A stretch of DNA of 64,000 bases, taken from Pseudopyrenochaeta lycopersici. Lineage: Eukaryota; Ascomycota; Dothideomycetes; Pleosporales; Pseudopyrenochaetaceae. A program made the position numbers and the translations under genes. The DNA is taken from the NCBI GenBank assembly GCA_003313425.1, contig NHZP01000009.1, forward strand, positions 1,302,001 to 1,366,000, read 5' to 3'. Below, piece after piece: positions 11,605-22,982 of the stretch. The number at the start of each line of letters is the position of its first letter. Position 1 is the first letter of the stretch. The notes under the pieces are model-generated. The model made no database searches and had not been told where the DNA came from. It saw nothing but the letters and a program-made list of their open reading frames with translations.

Positions 11605-11946
11605 TTTCGATCTATAGAGTACTTTCGACACGAATCCAGGGCTGTTCGTGATAAACTTCGACATGCACGAGTTTCGAGAGAGATTGGGCCAGCTACTCGG
11701 TATATAAGTCGGTTTTCCGGCACTATGACCATCGTGTCAGTGGTAGGAATGTGGCGTCCGTATGGTTGGTCAGTTCGCTTTCGCTACCCAATCGAGCTAG
11801 TGCTGACACCAACCCCTCGACACCGACTCGCCTGGCGCTGGCTCCTGGCAATAAATCAAGGTAAGTAAACCATTTGATTCGTCTGCTCGGATCTTCTCCT
11901 TGCCTCAGTCCTCCTGTCGAATGTACAGTGTACCGTGACAAGCATA
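11605..11946. promoter_or_regulatory. Divergent promoter between GST and Zn2Cys6 regulator
   Basis: The 342-bp gap between two outward-facing genes contains a TATATAA box (11701-11707). Inverted CGG/CCG triplets that could bind a Zn2Cys6 dimer occur, but their spacing is not regular enough for me to name a site. Confidence 0.4.
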
Positions 11947-13327
11947 ATGTCAACCATGGCTGGAAGCCTTGTCGCCCGCAAGCGGAACTTTCAATATAGA
12001 ACCAAGGCGAAAACCGGTTGTGGCACCTGCAGGTCAGTCTTAAATCCCACCGCTAGTCTGCTTCTAAGACTGAGAAATTTAGACGCCACTGCAGTAATTT
12101 GGCTCACCTAGCAATAGAATAAGGAAGATCAAATGCGACGAGAGCAAGCCATATTGCCAAAAATGTGTTCACACTGGTCGTACCTGCGACGGCTACGAGT
12201 CTCCCTTTAGATCTTTTAACAGCCAATCCATCGACTTCCATGCTGGCGGCATCCAGTCAGACGGCGGTTTACAATCAACCCGGCCCACCTTAATTGAGAT
12301 CACCTCTCGGGATATCGACCTCCTCAATCGTTACTTCTCAACCAAGACTATATTCGATGTGGAGCTGGGCTGTGAAGAAGAAGCCAAACAAGTTCTTCAA
12401 GCCAGCTTGACTGACCTGCCAATAAGACAAGCGGTATCGTCTCTCAGAGCTCTTCGAGAACATCTAGAGATGTCTGGAGACGTTCCAGCGTCTACCGTGC
12501 AACAGAACACAAAATTTTACTATGGCCTGCAGCAATACTGCATGGCTTTGAAGGGTCTCGCGTCTAACTTGTCGTCCCTGGGCTCCAAAAGGTTAAAGCC
12601 GGCGTTACTTTGCTGTCAGATCTTCATCAGCATTGAGCAAGTGCGGTCAAATTACGTTGCTATGGCCCAGCATATCATTCAAGGACTCAGGATCATGCAC
12701 CAATATCGGGCAAGGCCAAACCTTGTTGCTGGAAATGAACTATTGCCATCGAGCGATGGCCAGCTACCCTTCCTAGATGTTTTCATCATCAAGCTGTTCG
12801 CCGCACCGTGTAAATTCACGGATCGTCCCGCTACAGCTGATATAAGCGGGGCCACGGTGTCCGTATGTTCGATCTCGCCGCATCAAAAAGCTGTGAAATT
12901 TCGCAATCTTCGTACGATCGCACCCGAAATGCGGACGGAGCTCACAAGGATCGCTACTTCGACGCTTGAGTTTCTCGGCAAGGTGTCGCATGTCGAATCG
13001 GCGAGAAACGCTCTTCGACTATTATCTGAGAAAGCTAATCTGCTGGATTCCTTAGAATTGTGGCTCACTGATCTCGAACTCGTTCAAACAGCAATCAGAT
13101 CTTGTGGTCATGAGCTTCTTTCTGTGTCCTTCATGCGCTTATTCCATCAGACCTTGAAAATTATTCTCCTGGGGACTCTGGACTCCTCCCCAAATCTTTA
13201 TGCCAAGTTGCGGACTGAGAACAATAGATTGCAGGACATAGCTAGCAATGTAGATGAAAGATTCAAGGCTTATAGAATATGCTATGGGACTGGAAGTGGT
13301 GGAAGGGAGCGATTCAAAGTACACTGA
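11947..13327 (+). CDS. Zn2Cys6 (GAL4-type) transcription factor
   Basis: Exons 11947-12032 and 12118-13327 give 431 residues. The 85-bp intron (GTCAGT ... ATAG) falls inside the DNA-binding domain. After splicing the cluster reads KTGCGTCRIRKIKCDESKP and then YCQKCVHTGRTCDGY, which has all six zinc ligands in the spacing CX2CX6CX6CX2CX6C. The remaining 350 residues are mostly helical and lack a recognisable MHR signature, though IFISIEQVRSNYVAMAQHI is the type of helix seen in fungal TF domain 2 proteins. Nuclear localisation is expected. Its position in the cluster suggests a pathway-specific activator. Two in-frame ATGs lie at codons 1 and 4; the first is used. The gene is intact. Confidence 0.9.
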
Positions 13328-13902
13328 TATTACTTCAAAGCGGGGCACTCTTTCAGAGCCAAGCATCTGAATCCTGTCTTTTCATTCATAATTAATGGAT
13401 CCACCAAATTTATGCCTAGCACGTTGAGCGGGAGAAGGCTGCCGGCTAGCAAACGCTGTTGGACAGGAATTCAGTACACATTTTCTCAGCTTTTCACAAT
13501 CTGAATGAGGGATGTGAGAATATTATTCGAGAATTATTCATGAAACAAAAATAGAAAAGTGTCTGTCAAAAACAAACTGAACTGTGTTTTGTTACTTGCT
13601 CATGTATCACACTCTCAACCCTCAACTGCACCACCCAGCACATTCTAAGGCAAATAGAGAAGAACGATTCGGTCGGCGTGCATGCGTAAGATTGCATCGG
13701 CTTCCATTTGTAGTACAACAACCGAACAGACCAATTAGCGGCTAGCGGCTAACTCGTTCTCTGGATCTGTCCCAGCACTGACCGGAGTATTGAACTCCAT
13801 AAATGCGTCCATAGTCCGTCGCCCTTTTACAACGAGGTCTCTTCGTATCCTCACAAGCTCAGGCAGGTGAGTACTCTAAGTTATCTCTCATTGTCGAATA
13901 TC
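13328..13902. other. Intergenic, no gene seen
   Basis: The 575 bp have normal composition, scattered AT runs (about 13535-13560) and no supportable frame. A CAGGTGAGT at 13864-13872 resembles a splice donor but has no convincing upstream exon. Confidence 0.35.
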
Positions 13903-14596
13903 ATGCATTTCCTCCTCCTCGGAGCCCACTGGAAGGACTGGCCAGCACGTCGTATCTGAATTACTCTCTCAAGGTCATACAGCAGTAGCTCTCATCCGCA
14001 CCTCTGGCAGTCTCAGCCCCCGTCCTGGCCTGACAATCGTTACTGGCTCGCCACTATCGAAGTCTAACATAAAGAGTGCTCTCTCCGCGGCGCCTTCCCT
14101 GACACCATTTGCAGCGATCATGACATTGAACACAGTCCGCAAGTCCGACAATCCGTTCGCACCGCAGGTCTCACCTCCTCTCTTCCTGGCCGACTCATGC
14201 GCCAATCTTTGCGAGGCTCTGAAGTATGCGGGCATTTATCGTATTGTAGTTATGTCAACAGCAGGCGTTGGGGATTCATGGGCTAACCTACCGTGGCTGT
14301 CCAAGGCATTCATGGGGTGGACCAACATCAAGTATGCGCTCGAGGACCACAGCCTGTTAGACCAGGAGATTCGGCTGATGAATATGGATTGGACTCTTGT
14401 GAGGGCTTCGAGGCTGCAATTGGACGATTCGAAGCAGAAGCTTGGCGACACGAAGACGGACGTGCAAACGCTGAACAGCAAGGTTGACGGAATGCGCATG
14501 ACCGACAGCGTGAGCGTTTCTAGTGTGTCGAGATTCCTAGTAAAGGTGGCAGTTGAGGGACTTTTCATGAAAAGCGCAGTAGTTATAAGGGATTGA
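13903..14596 (+). pseudogene. NmrA / NAD(P)-binding Rossmann protein with +1 frameshift in the nucleotide-binding motif
   Basis: The ATG at 13903 starts MHFLLLGA, and the next frame continues at once with TGRTGQHVVSELLSQG, so the GATGxTG dinucleotide-binding motif is split by one extra C in the CCC run 13925-13927. Downstream the frame is open to 14596 (about 230 residues in total) with IVVMSTAGVGDS and WTLVRAS, as in PF13460-like reductase-fold proteins. Read literally, the first frame ends after 18 codons. Either it is a fresh pseudogene, or the base is an assembly error and the gene is intact. Such proteins act as redox-sensing regulators or as short-chain reductase-like enzymes. It lies at the border of the gene region, 44 bp before a MITE. 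Confidence 0.7.
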
Positions 14597-14642
14597 TGCT
14601 GCCGGGAGGCCATAGAAATAGCGATTTTGGTTCGTCGCTGTA

Positions 14643-15314
14643 CCGAGGTGGACGGCGTAACGAGCCAGACGGCGTAACGAGCCACTTTTCCCTAGTAAAT
14701 CTACCAAAATCCTATCTCTATTTCTATTTTTCTAGCTTCTTCTAATACTTAAAATAAAAAAGTCTTAATATTAAAAATATATTTTAAAAGTAGCTTTATA
14801 AATCTAGTTAATTATAATATTAAAAATAAATAATATATTTTATAAATTTTTTTTAATATAGCTTTAAAGCTTATATTATAGATTCTTAGTTTTAAATAAC
14901 TAAATAAATATATAATTTATTTATAATGTTATACTATATTTAATAAAGTTACATAGAAACTTTTATTAAGAGAAAAGTTTATATAAGTATATTATTATAG
15001 ATAATCTATATATTTACCTAGCTATTTAAAACTAAGAATCTATAATATAAGCTTTAAAGCTATATTAAAAAAATTTATAAAATATATTATTTATTCTTAT
15101 TTAAAATTAGTATATTTTTTAAATAATTTATTTTTAATATTATAATTAACTAGATTTATAAAGCTACTTTTAAAATATATTTTTAATATTAAGACTTTTT
15201 TATTTTATGTATTAAAAGAAGCTAGAAAAATAGAAATAGAGATAGGATTTTGGTAGATTTACTAGGGAAAAGTGGCTCGTTACGCCGTCTGGCTCGTTAC
15301 GCCGTCCACCTCGG
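14643..15314. mobile_element. 672-bp fold-back MITE, TA target duplication (MITE-1)
   Basis: The ends are CCGAGGTGGACGGCGTAACG and its reverse complement, flanked by TA on both sides (14641-14642, 15315-15316), as for Tc1/mariner elements. The inverted repeats run nearly through the whole element: GCTTTAAAGC, the CTATTTCTATTTTTC block and the ACTTTTCCCTAGTAA block all occur in mirrored order around a centre near 14978. A short internal direct repeat (GGCGTAACGAGCCA) lies near each end. There is no coding capacity. The interior is extremely AT-rich. The internal TTTCTATTTTTCTAGC block is shared with the element at 22290-22982. Confidence 0.85.
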
Positions 15315-15316
15315 TA

Positions 15317-15670
15317 CGGTAGCAAATGGGACCCAGAAGCTCCGTCTTAGGCGGTTAATCTAGTCTAATAAGACTACACTCTTCAACCTAATTTTGTTAG
15401 AGGTGGAATATATAATTCTTTAATGTAGTGAACAGCATGCAAATGAATCCTGGTCAATTTGAATTGCCTTACCTACTGCAACAGTGAGCGCAGTGGGTCT
15501 GTGCGTCAGTCAGCCCCGCGAAGCCTGATCGCAGCATCCCCACAGGACGCAGGTGCATTTACTTCCTTCGGCTTATTATATTCATTCTTTGCGGGGCATG
15601 ATAATGACGTCTACAGTAATATAAACTTTTTTAGTTGTGTAAACAATGCGTCTAACGCGAGCTCTTCTCC
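15317..15670. other. Spacer between MITE-1 and the Fot1-like element
   Basis: 354 bp of mixed composition. A 110-codon plus frame begins at 15459 but reads into the neighbouring transposon end, so I do not call a gene. Confidence 0.3.
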
Positions 15671-15899
15671 TAACGTGTCCCACAAGCGAGCGCTGCGCAC
15701 AAGCGAGCGCCGCACCCCACCAAGTTTGAGCACCTCTCTTATCTTAACGTACAATAGCTTAACACTACGCTCTTTAAATACCTTTAAATAAAGCAGATAT
15801 CTAGCTTACTATCTTAGCTATTTATACGTATTAAATTAGTAGTAACTAGCCTACTGCAGTAATCTTTAATATATCTAAAAGAATAATCTATTACTAACG

Positions 15900-17600
15900 C
15901 GCTAAGACTACTACTTAACGTAATTACTAGCCTAACTTAAGGAAGCTTACTTATCTAGAAGAGGAGGTAATAGTTAATTATATACTTAATCTAGATTAAC
16001 GTAGATTTCTACCTATATACATAGCTATTTATAATATAGCTAATAAGCTACTATTAACGCGTAGTAGAAGTTAGGTTAGTATAAATTAGCTACCTAACTT
16101 TATTCAGCGTATAGATAGTCTAATAACGTGTTTTACCTAAGCATATAATAGGTAGAGAGCTCTATATAAAGATCTAAAGTTAGTTAATAGCTAGTTTAAG
16201 TAAGTAGAAGAGATAAAAGTAGAGTATAGTATACTAGATAAAGATATATTTAACTTTAATAAAGCTAGCTTTATAATAAGTAAGATAATAACTTAGCTAG
16301 TTATAACTAAATTAGAGAGGAGAGAGTAGCTAAAGGCTATCTAGCTAAGTAACTATAAGTAGGTAATATTAATTTAAAGTATTAACGCTACTAGTTAGGT
16401 AATCCTACTCTTCCTAATCTTTACTAGCTAGTATTACAATTATATTTAGTACTAAGAAGAAGCTATCTTACGTACCTAGGCTATCTTAGTTAGTAATAAT
16501 AGCTAGATAACTAATTAGCTTAGAGTAGTATAGCTAAAGCACTTTAATACTTATATAAAGATAAGGGTAGTAAGCGCGCGTTAGCTACTTATCCTTAATA
16601 GCTATAAGAGCTATTACTCTCTTAAATTTAAGAGATCTATAGAGAGAGTAATATCTATACCCTCTATATACTGCTTTACTTATCTTATCTACTATAGCCT
16701 CTTAATATTAGCTACTTCTCTCTTCTTAAGAAGGCGTATAGCTACTAGATAGAGAGCTTAATTAAGGCCTAAATTAACTATATTACTAAGCTTAAATTTC
16801 TACCTGCCTTTAAAGTAGTATTTAATTAAGCTTTTACTATAGTTAATATACGCTTAGTATTTTAAAGAGTAGGCCTTATTCCTCTCTAGCTAGACGTTAT
16901 CTTATTAAGGCTAGATATCTAGCTGCGTACGCTATTACTACTAGCTTAGTTAGGAGCTTAGGAAGGAGCTTAGCTAAAAGCTTAGCTAGGAGCTTAGCTA
17001 GGAGCTTAGCTAGGAGCTTAGCTAGGAGCTTAGCTAGGAGCTTAGCTAAAAGCTTAGCTAGGAGCTTAGCTAGGAGCTTAGCTAGGAGCTTAGTTAGGAG
17101 CTTAGTTAGGAGCTTAACTAGGAGCTTAGCTAGGAACTAAGTAAGGAGCTTAGTAAGGAGCTTAGTAAGGAGCTCTATAGGAGCCTTAAATACTAAGGAA
17201 CCTACGTAAGTTTAAGGCTTAATTAACTCTAATTAATAATCGCGTTTAATAGTATAAGAGCTTATTACTAGCCCTAATTATTAAGACGCTTAATTAGTTT
17301 ATAAAGGAGGCTATAGTAAAGGTATATTAAGCTAAGCTAATAGAGGGTAAGATTAATAGCCTTAAGAAGGCTAATAAGGCAGTAACTTAGTAAAAGTAGC
17401 GTAAGAGAAAGTAGATTTAGAAGAGAGGAGTATTAATAAAGAGAGTTAGAGAGGATATAGCTACTTAATAAGAGGCTAATTAATAGATTAGGCATAAAAT
17501 ACGTTAAAGTAGGGAGTAATTAGGCCTTAGCAGCTAGGCTCTATCGCGCTATAAAAGGTGTAGAGAGACTAGGTATAACTTACGTATGTGTAAAAAAGAT
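15900..17600 (+). pseudogene. RIP-killed pogo/Fot1 transposase gene
   Basis: This is the coding body of TE-A. Recognisable stretches in order are an N-terminal HTH (about 15940-16060), TRSRS and NFIQRID (16050-16110), the DDE core (16320-16640, with SLKFKRSIERV near its end), and a C-terminal Gln-rich repeat (16944-17171). Stops are TAA/TAG at Gln positions, with no pattern of frameshifts, so RIP and not slippage killed it. Confidence 0.7.
16944..17171 (+). repeat. 12-bp coding minisatellite GGAGCTTAGCTA (about 18 units)
   Basis: The unit GGAGCTTAGCTA and close variants (AAAGCTTAGCTA, GGAGCTTAGTTA) repeat head to tail. In the transposase frame it reads Gly-Ala-stop-Leu, which fits a former Gly-Ala-Gln-Leu repeat changed from CAG to TAG. 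A mirrored copy lies at 28101-28328. Confidence 0.85.
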
Positions 17601-17741
17601 ACTATAGGTGCTACTTAAGCTTATATATTAATATCTATAAATTACTTAAATTTATAGTTAAGCTGTACGCTAGTAGAGGTGCTTAAACTTAGTAGGATAC
17701 AGCGCTCGCTTATACGCGGCGCTTGCTTATAAGACACGTTA

Positions 17742-19271
17742 TATATATAACTTCTTAATCTCTTATCTAGTAATAAGAGTTAGATATATACTAGAATTTT
17801 TATTATATTATCCTAAGTAAGAATATACGCTAAGAAGCTAAACCTTATACCTAAGGCTTACTAAATTATATCTACTAAATTAACTATAGTAGCTATTCTC
17901 TTATATTATAAGCGTACTCTATAAAGCCTTATTAACTTAGCGCTACCTAAATAAACTACGTATACTATAAATAGACTAACTATACACTAGTTAGAAAGAC
18001 TTTAGGGCGAAATAGTTAAGTTAAAGTTATATATTTTATCTAGAAGAATACTATTAGAATAGTTATATTCTAGGCTTTAGGTAAAGTATATAAATAAGCT
18101 AATATTAGCTTAACTACTATAAAGCTCTTCTTTATACCCTATAGAGCGTATAAATATAGAGAGAGTAATATACTAAAAGAATACTAGTACCTATATTCCT
18201 ATTCCTAGTTTTTAACTAGTTTAGAATTTATAGTAGATTAGTATAGTAAACGTACTAAAAGTTCTTATATATAATAAGGGTAAGATAGCGCGTTAGGATA
18301 AGCTCTTACGAGCTATAAGTTTACTTAGAGCGTACTCTCTAAACTAAAAATATAATTTTATTAAATTATATCTATTCTACTGCTAATATAAGATAATTCT
18401 ATTAAAATAGATAGTTATAGCTACTTTAGAGATTTCTCATTTCTCTAGTCTTAATTAGTATATAGTAACCTCTCTCTTACCTCTAATTAATAGTTATATG
18501 CACGTTTCTTACTATAAACTAAGCTGCATCTAGCCTAGGTCCTTTATAGTAGCTACTTCTGCTTAGCTAAGAATCCTAAAGATAAGATCTATTCCTTATT
18601 TAATATAATTAGTATTAGTATAATATATAATAAGTTTATATAGTTTCTAAGCGTAGACTACTCTATACTAGTAGTAGAAGGGTATTTATAAGTAATACGC
18701 TATAGTATTAAGACTAAATATTTACTTATAATTCTACGTTATAAGGAAGGCTTACTAAAGATCTTAAATTTACTATTATATATATAATATTAATCTATAT
18801 AATATCTCTTTCTTATATAGCGTATTACTCTTCTAAATAATTATTAATCCTAATTCTATAATAATATAAGCTAGGTAAATAGTAGGTACCTCTATAAAGA
18901 AAAGTAAGTAACTAAAATTAATTTATATCCTTTAGTGCTAATAGAAAATAACTTACCTTAAGCAGCCTTATTCTTAATAAATTAATTTATTAAGTACTAT
19001 TTAATAAGACCCTCTTAATATTTCCTAATAAAGTAGTATTCTATAAATAAGTAACTATATTTATAAATAGTTTAGCTTCTAAGATTACTTTCTAGCCTTT
19101 TAAATATAAAAGATATATTCTTAATCTCTATCCTTCTAATTATATAGTAAAGGAATAGTAGTAGAGTAGTCTATATTATTAACTCTTATTTAGTTATAGT
19201 TCTATACTCTATAGATAAAGTACTATAGAATTCTTATTTTTTAGGAAGTAGCTTACTATAATAGTTATATA
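17742..19271. other. RIP-degraded relic DNA, no gene recognised
   Basis: TA/TAG-rich sequence with almost no CpA. I find no long frame and no family motif. It probably belongs to an older transposon into which TE-B inserted. Mirrored at 26001-27530. Confidence 0.5.
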
Positions 19272-19273
19272 TA

Positions 19274-20773
19274 ACGTGTTCTACTACTCGCTAGCTAACA
19301 CTACTCGCCAGCCTACCTTATTAAAACAGGCGGGTCTTAACACACGATAACGCGACAACTACGCAGTAAATTTACTAGTAAATATAGTAATAGCATTCTC
19401 TATCTCTATCTACACGAGGTGCGATTATAACCCTAAACCCTATATTTACTGCAGGTTAGTAGTGCTCGTTACTAAGGCTAAGAAGCCTTATCCTCTACCT
19501 TTAAGTTTAAGGCTATTTTAGTAGCTACAGCTAACGTATAACCTACCTTAACCTGTAAAGCCCCTCTAGCTGCGATATATTATTACTGTTTATCCTTCTT
19601 ACGTTATAAACGCGTGTTTAAGGCATAAAGTTTACTATTTTCCTCTACTAAGATTATAGCTAAGTTTATAGCTAGCTAACAGCCTTTAATAAGCTAAGCG
19701 AGAGCTCTGCTTAAGGGGCTCTATAATTAACGTTAAAGGAGCTTACGTATAAGGCGGGCCTGTTAATTAAGTTAATTAGTAGTGTAAGGCGTTTCTGTTA
19801 TCTAAACAGGCTTAGCCGTAGCTGCTGTCTGTAGAGGAGATAGTGTACAGACAACTGTTAGCGTTGTAAGGCCGTAAGGACGTTAAAATGCTTTAACTAG
19901 GTAAGGCTAAGGTTATTAGTTATTAATCTATTATTACTTACACTAATACTCTAGTTACTAGGCAGCTTAAGCTTAGGACTATACTACGACACCTAGTAGA
20001 CCTTACCCTTAAGGATAATAAAGAGAGGTAGTATAAAGCCTATAGCGCTTACATACTTAATTATTATTATCTAGTTACAGTTACTAGGCTATATAATAGT
20101 TGCTCGTCTAATAGTATTAGAGCTAGTAGTAACTTTTAACGTTAAGGCGATACCTATTATAAACCTAGTTTTATTAAAGTTATACGTGTTCTTATCTAAT
20201 ATCCTATACGTTTAAATTATATCCCTTATAAGGCTATACTAGCTATTTATCTTTATAGGATCCTTATATTTTACGCGCTGTAAGTAGAATTTATAGTTCT
20301 ACTTTATTTAAAGCTCTAGCTAAGCCCTAATAAAATAAGAGACCTAGTTTTTACTAAGAGGAGGCAGAGGAGGCTGCTAGCCTTATGCAGCGAGAAGAGT
20401 GTCTCCTATCTAACGTACGTTAATAATATAAGTCGGAAAGCCTTATTAATTAAGCTCTAGTATCTATTAAATAAGGCTCTATTCTTTAGTAGACAATAGC
20501 TTATATTTTCGTGCGTTAATTATTAAAGGAGGCTAGCAGCCTTAGAGGCGCTGCTAAAGGAGCGATTAGGGAACGTTAAATAGCTCCGCAGCCCTGCGCA
20601 TACTTTTTATCTATCTTAAATTAATCGCCTAAGACGTAAGAAGGGCACAGCCCTCCTTTTAAGCTACTACAGGCTGTTATTAGGTAGTTATAATTATTAT
20701 TATAGAAGTAAGCACGTTAGTATTAATAAGGTAAGCCAGTAAGTAGTGTTAGCCGGCGAGTAGTAGAACACGT
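19274..20773. mobile_element. 1.5-kb TIR element of unknown content (TE-B), left copy
   Basis: The ends ACGTGTTCTACTACTCGC and the mirrored form at 20756-20773 are flanked by TA (19272-19273, 20774-20775). The TIRs are about 50 bp with a few mismatches (CTAGC versus CCGGC). The interior is GC-richer than its surroundings and less stripped of CpA, for example at 19790-19870. I recognise no transposase, so it may be non-autonomous or an unfamiliar family. Confidence 0.65.
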
Positions 20774-20775
20774 TA

Positions 20776-22287
20776 TCTCTATTAGAAGGCGAGTACTAGT
20801 AACCTAAAATAGATACTTTAAACTTAGGCTACTAAGAATAAGGTAAGGGGATATAGTTTTCTATCTTAAGAGTTAAAGTAGACTTAGTTATATTTTTAAG
20901 AGAGATAATAATACTAAATAGTATAAATTTATTAGTGTTATATAAGTATAAAGAAGTTATAATATTAGATTAATCTAGTATAGTAGGGAATAACAGACTT
21001 AAATTATTAAGTAAAGTAGATAAAAGAGAACACGCTCTTAGGTTCTATAGCTACGCACGTCTTAATTAATTATATAAAGATATTTTAGAAATAATTAGAT
21101 ATAAAATTACTTAGCTTTACTATAAGGCATCTTTTTATATTATATAGTAGAAAATTAACACTAGCCTCTACGGGCGATAACTAGAAGGGCGTTATTAGAG
21201 TCTAAGGCTAATAGGTATAGATTCTAAGGAATAAATATTACTAGAGGTAGTTATATAGATACTTCTATAACTACTTTAATAATAAATAGAGATAATGCGT
21301 ATTATAAGATAATAATTAAATTATACTAGAGCTAAATGTTATGCTTAGGCTCTCCCTTCTAACAGGTTAATTTAGGTTCCCTATATAATCTAAGCTAAGT
21401 TATAATAATTAGCTTATATATTTAATTAAGGTTAGAGGAGAGACTTATAGTAGTGTATAAGAGGTTATAAAGAATATTCTACACTATAAATATTTTACTT
21501 CCTAGATTAAGATTATCTAGTAGCCTTATTATGTCCTGCTTAACTTAATAATAGCGTAGGAAATATAACTAGATTATATTAAAAGTAAGTATACTAGAAT
21601 TAGATAGAACTCTTATAAGTAAGTTATCTTAGATAGAGTAAGTAATAGGGTAATATCTTAAGCTTGTTAGCTAGATAATAAGTATACGTAGCGCTAAAGA
21701 GAAGAATAGGCTAATTAAAAGCTTTATTTTATAAACTATTACTGCGTAGAGTATAGCTTATATCTAATTACTATATAATAGCAGACTTAATTACGCGGCA
21801 CTAAACCTTATAATATTAGCTGATTTATCTAGCGTATCTTAGGGTTAGCTAGTAGTTTTTCTAAAGACGTCCTAGGCGCTATGCATATTTAGTAGGATAT
21901 CTTAATTATTAAGCTTAACTATTACCCTAATATAGTTATCTAGTATTTATGTATTATAAGCTTAAGTTTCTAGTAAGCAATGTTAGCCTATTCGCGAACT
22001 AGCCCTAATTTATACCTAGTAATTATTATTAAATAGAATTATTTTTAATATTAGGTATATTTACTAATAATATAATAAAGCTCTCTTAGACTATAAATCT
22101 CTAGCAGGTGTTTTCTACCTCTTATTTAAGGAGTAAGTAATAGTTAGCTATTAAAAGCTGCGGCTCCTAAGCAGCATATAACTTAGTTATTTCTCTATAA
22201 ACCTTATTACGTTTTTAGCTTATTTTAAGATATTAGCTACTAGCTAGTTAGGGGCCTTAACCTTAAGCTAAAGGATCTACTAAGGCT
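20776..22287. other. RIP-degraded relic DNA between TE-B and the central MITE
   Basis: About 1.5 kb with extreme TA content and no frame above 60 codons. I see no recognisable domain. Mirrored at 22985-24496. Confidence 0.5.
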
Positions 22288-22289
22288 TA

Positions 22290-22982
22290 CCTCGTAGCGA
22301 TCGTCCCCTTGTAACGCACGCATTTCCTTACTAAAATCTGCTAAAATCCTACCTTTATTTCTATTTTTCTAGCCTTATTTAATAAGTAAAATAAAAAAGT
22401 CTCAATATTAAAGATATATTTCTTAAATAGCTCTATAATCTTAAGTAATTATATTTTTTAAAATAAATAGTTTAAGAAATGTATTAATTTTCTATAAAAA
22501 TAAATAATTTTTGTTTATAAATTTTTTTTAAAAATAATATTTATTATAGTATTAGAAATTCTTAATCTTAAATAACTAAGTAAATATATAATTTTTTAAA
22601 AGAGTTATACTATATTTTATAAAGTTATATATAAATTTTTATTAAAGAAAAAGTTATTCTTAAATAACTTTATAAAAGAATTATATATACACTTAGTTAT
22701 TTAAGATTAAGAATTTCTAATACTATAATAAATATTATTTTTAAAAAAAATTTATAAACAAAAATTATTTATTTTTATAGAAAATTAATACATTTCTTAA
22801 ACTATTTATTTTAAAAAATATAATTACTTAAGATTATAGAGCTATTTAAGAAATATATCTTTAATATTGAGACTTTTTTATTTTACTTATTAAATAAGGC
22901 TAGAAAAATAGAAATAAAGGTAGGATTTTAGCAGATTTTAGTAAGGAAATGCGTGCGTTACAAGGGGACGATCGCTACGAGG
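22290..22982. mobile_element. Central fold-back MITE (MITE-2), axis of the palindrome
   Basis: From a TA at 22288-22289 the sequence starts CCTCGTAGCGATCGTCCCCT and is mirrored to 22982. The layout (terminal unique block, TTTCC, AAAATCC, then TTTCTATTTTTCTAGCC and an AT-rich core) parallels MITE-1 at 14643-15314. The outer borders are inferred from that parallel because the surrounding palindrome hides them. The asymmetric core is 22582-22690. Confidence 0.6.

Larger units (their letters stand above)
15673..17739 (+). mobile_element. Fot1/pogo-like DNA transposon (TE-A), RIP-inactivated
   Basis: The ends ACGTGTCCCACAAGCGAGCG and the mirrored form at 17720-17739 are flanked by TA (15671-15672, 17740-17741). 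The TIRs extend roughly 80 bp with an internal GAGCAC/AGGTGCTTA block. Inside, one plus frame shows the order of a pogo-type transposase: a helix-turn-helix part (LEEEVIVNYILNLD at about 15956), then INATSQVIPLFLIF and VVQLKHFNTY with HTH/DDE-spaced blocks (16380-16560). The frame is interrupted by many TAG/TAA where Gln codons are expected. CpA and TpG are almost absent. It moved by cut and paste but is now dead. The left 745 bp are unique; from 16418 rightwards it is part of the giant palindrome. Confidence 0.8.
16418..22581 (+). repeat. Left arm of a 12.4-kb palindrome
   Basis: Position p in this arm pairs with 45272-p in the right arm. I checked 16431/28841, 17739/27533, 20773/24499, 22311/22961 and 22581/22691, and the sum stays 45272, so no net indel exists over 6.16 kb. 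Every block I compared, including the 12-bp minisatellite, is identical. The arm holds part of TE-A, unknown relic DNA, TE-B and half of the central MITE. Confidence 0.93.

Noticed and set aside
15459..15791. 110-codon plus frame as a gene
   Set aside because: It spans the TIR border of TE-A at 15673 and has no recognisable domain.
16944..17171. CRISPR-like regular repeats
   Set aside because: Units are 12 bp with no spacers, in a fungal transposase frame; this is a minisatellite.
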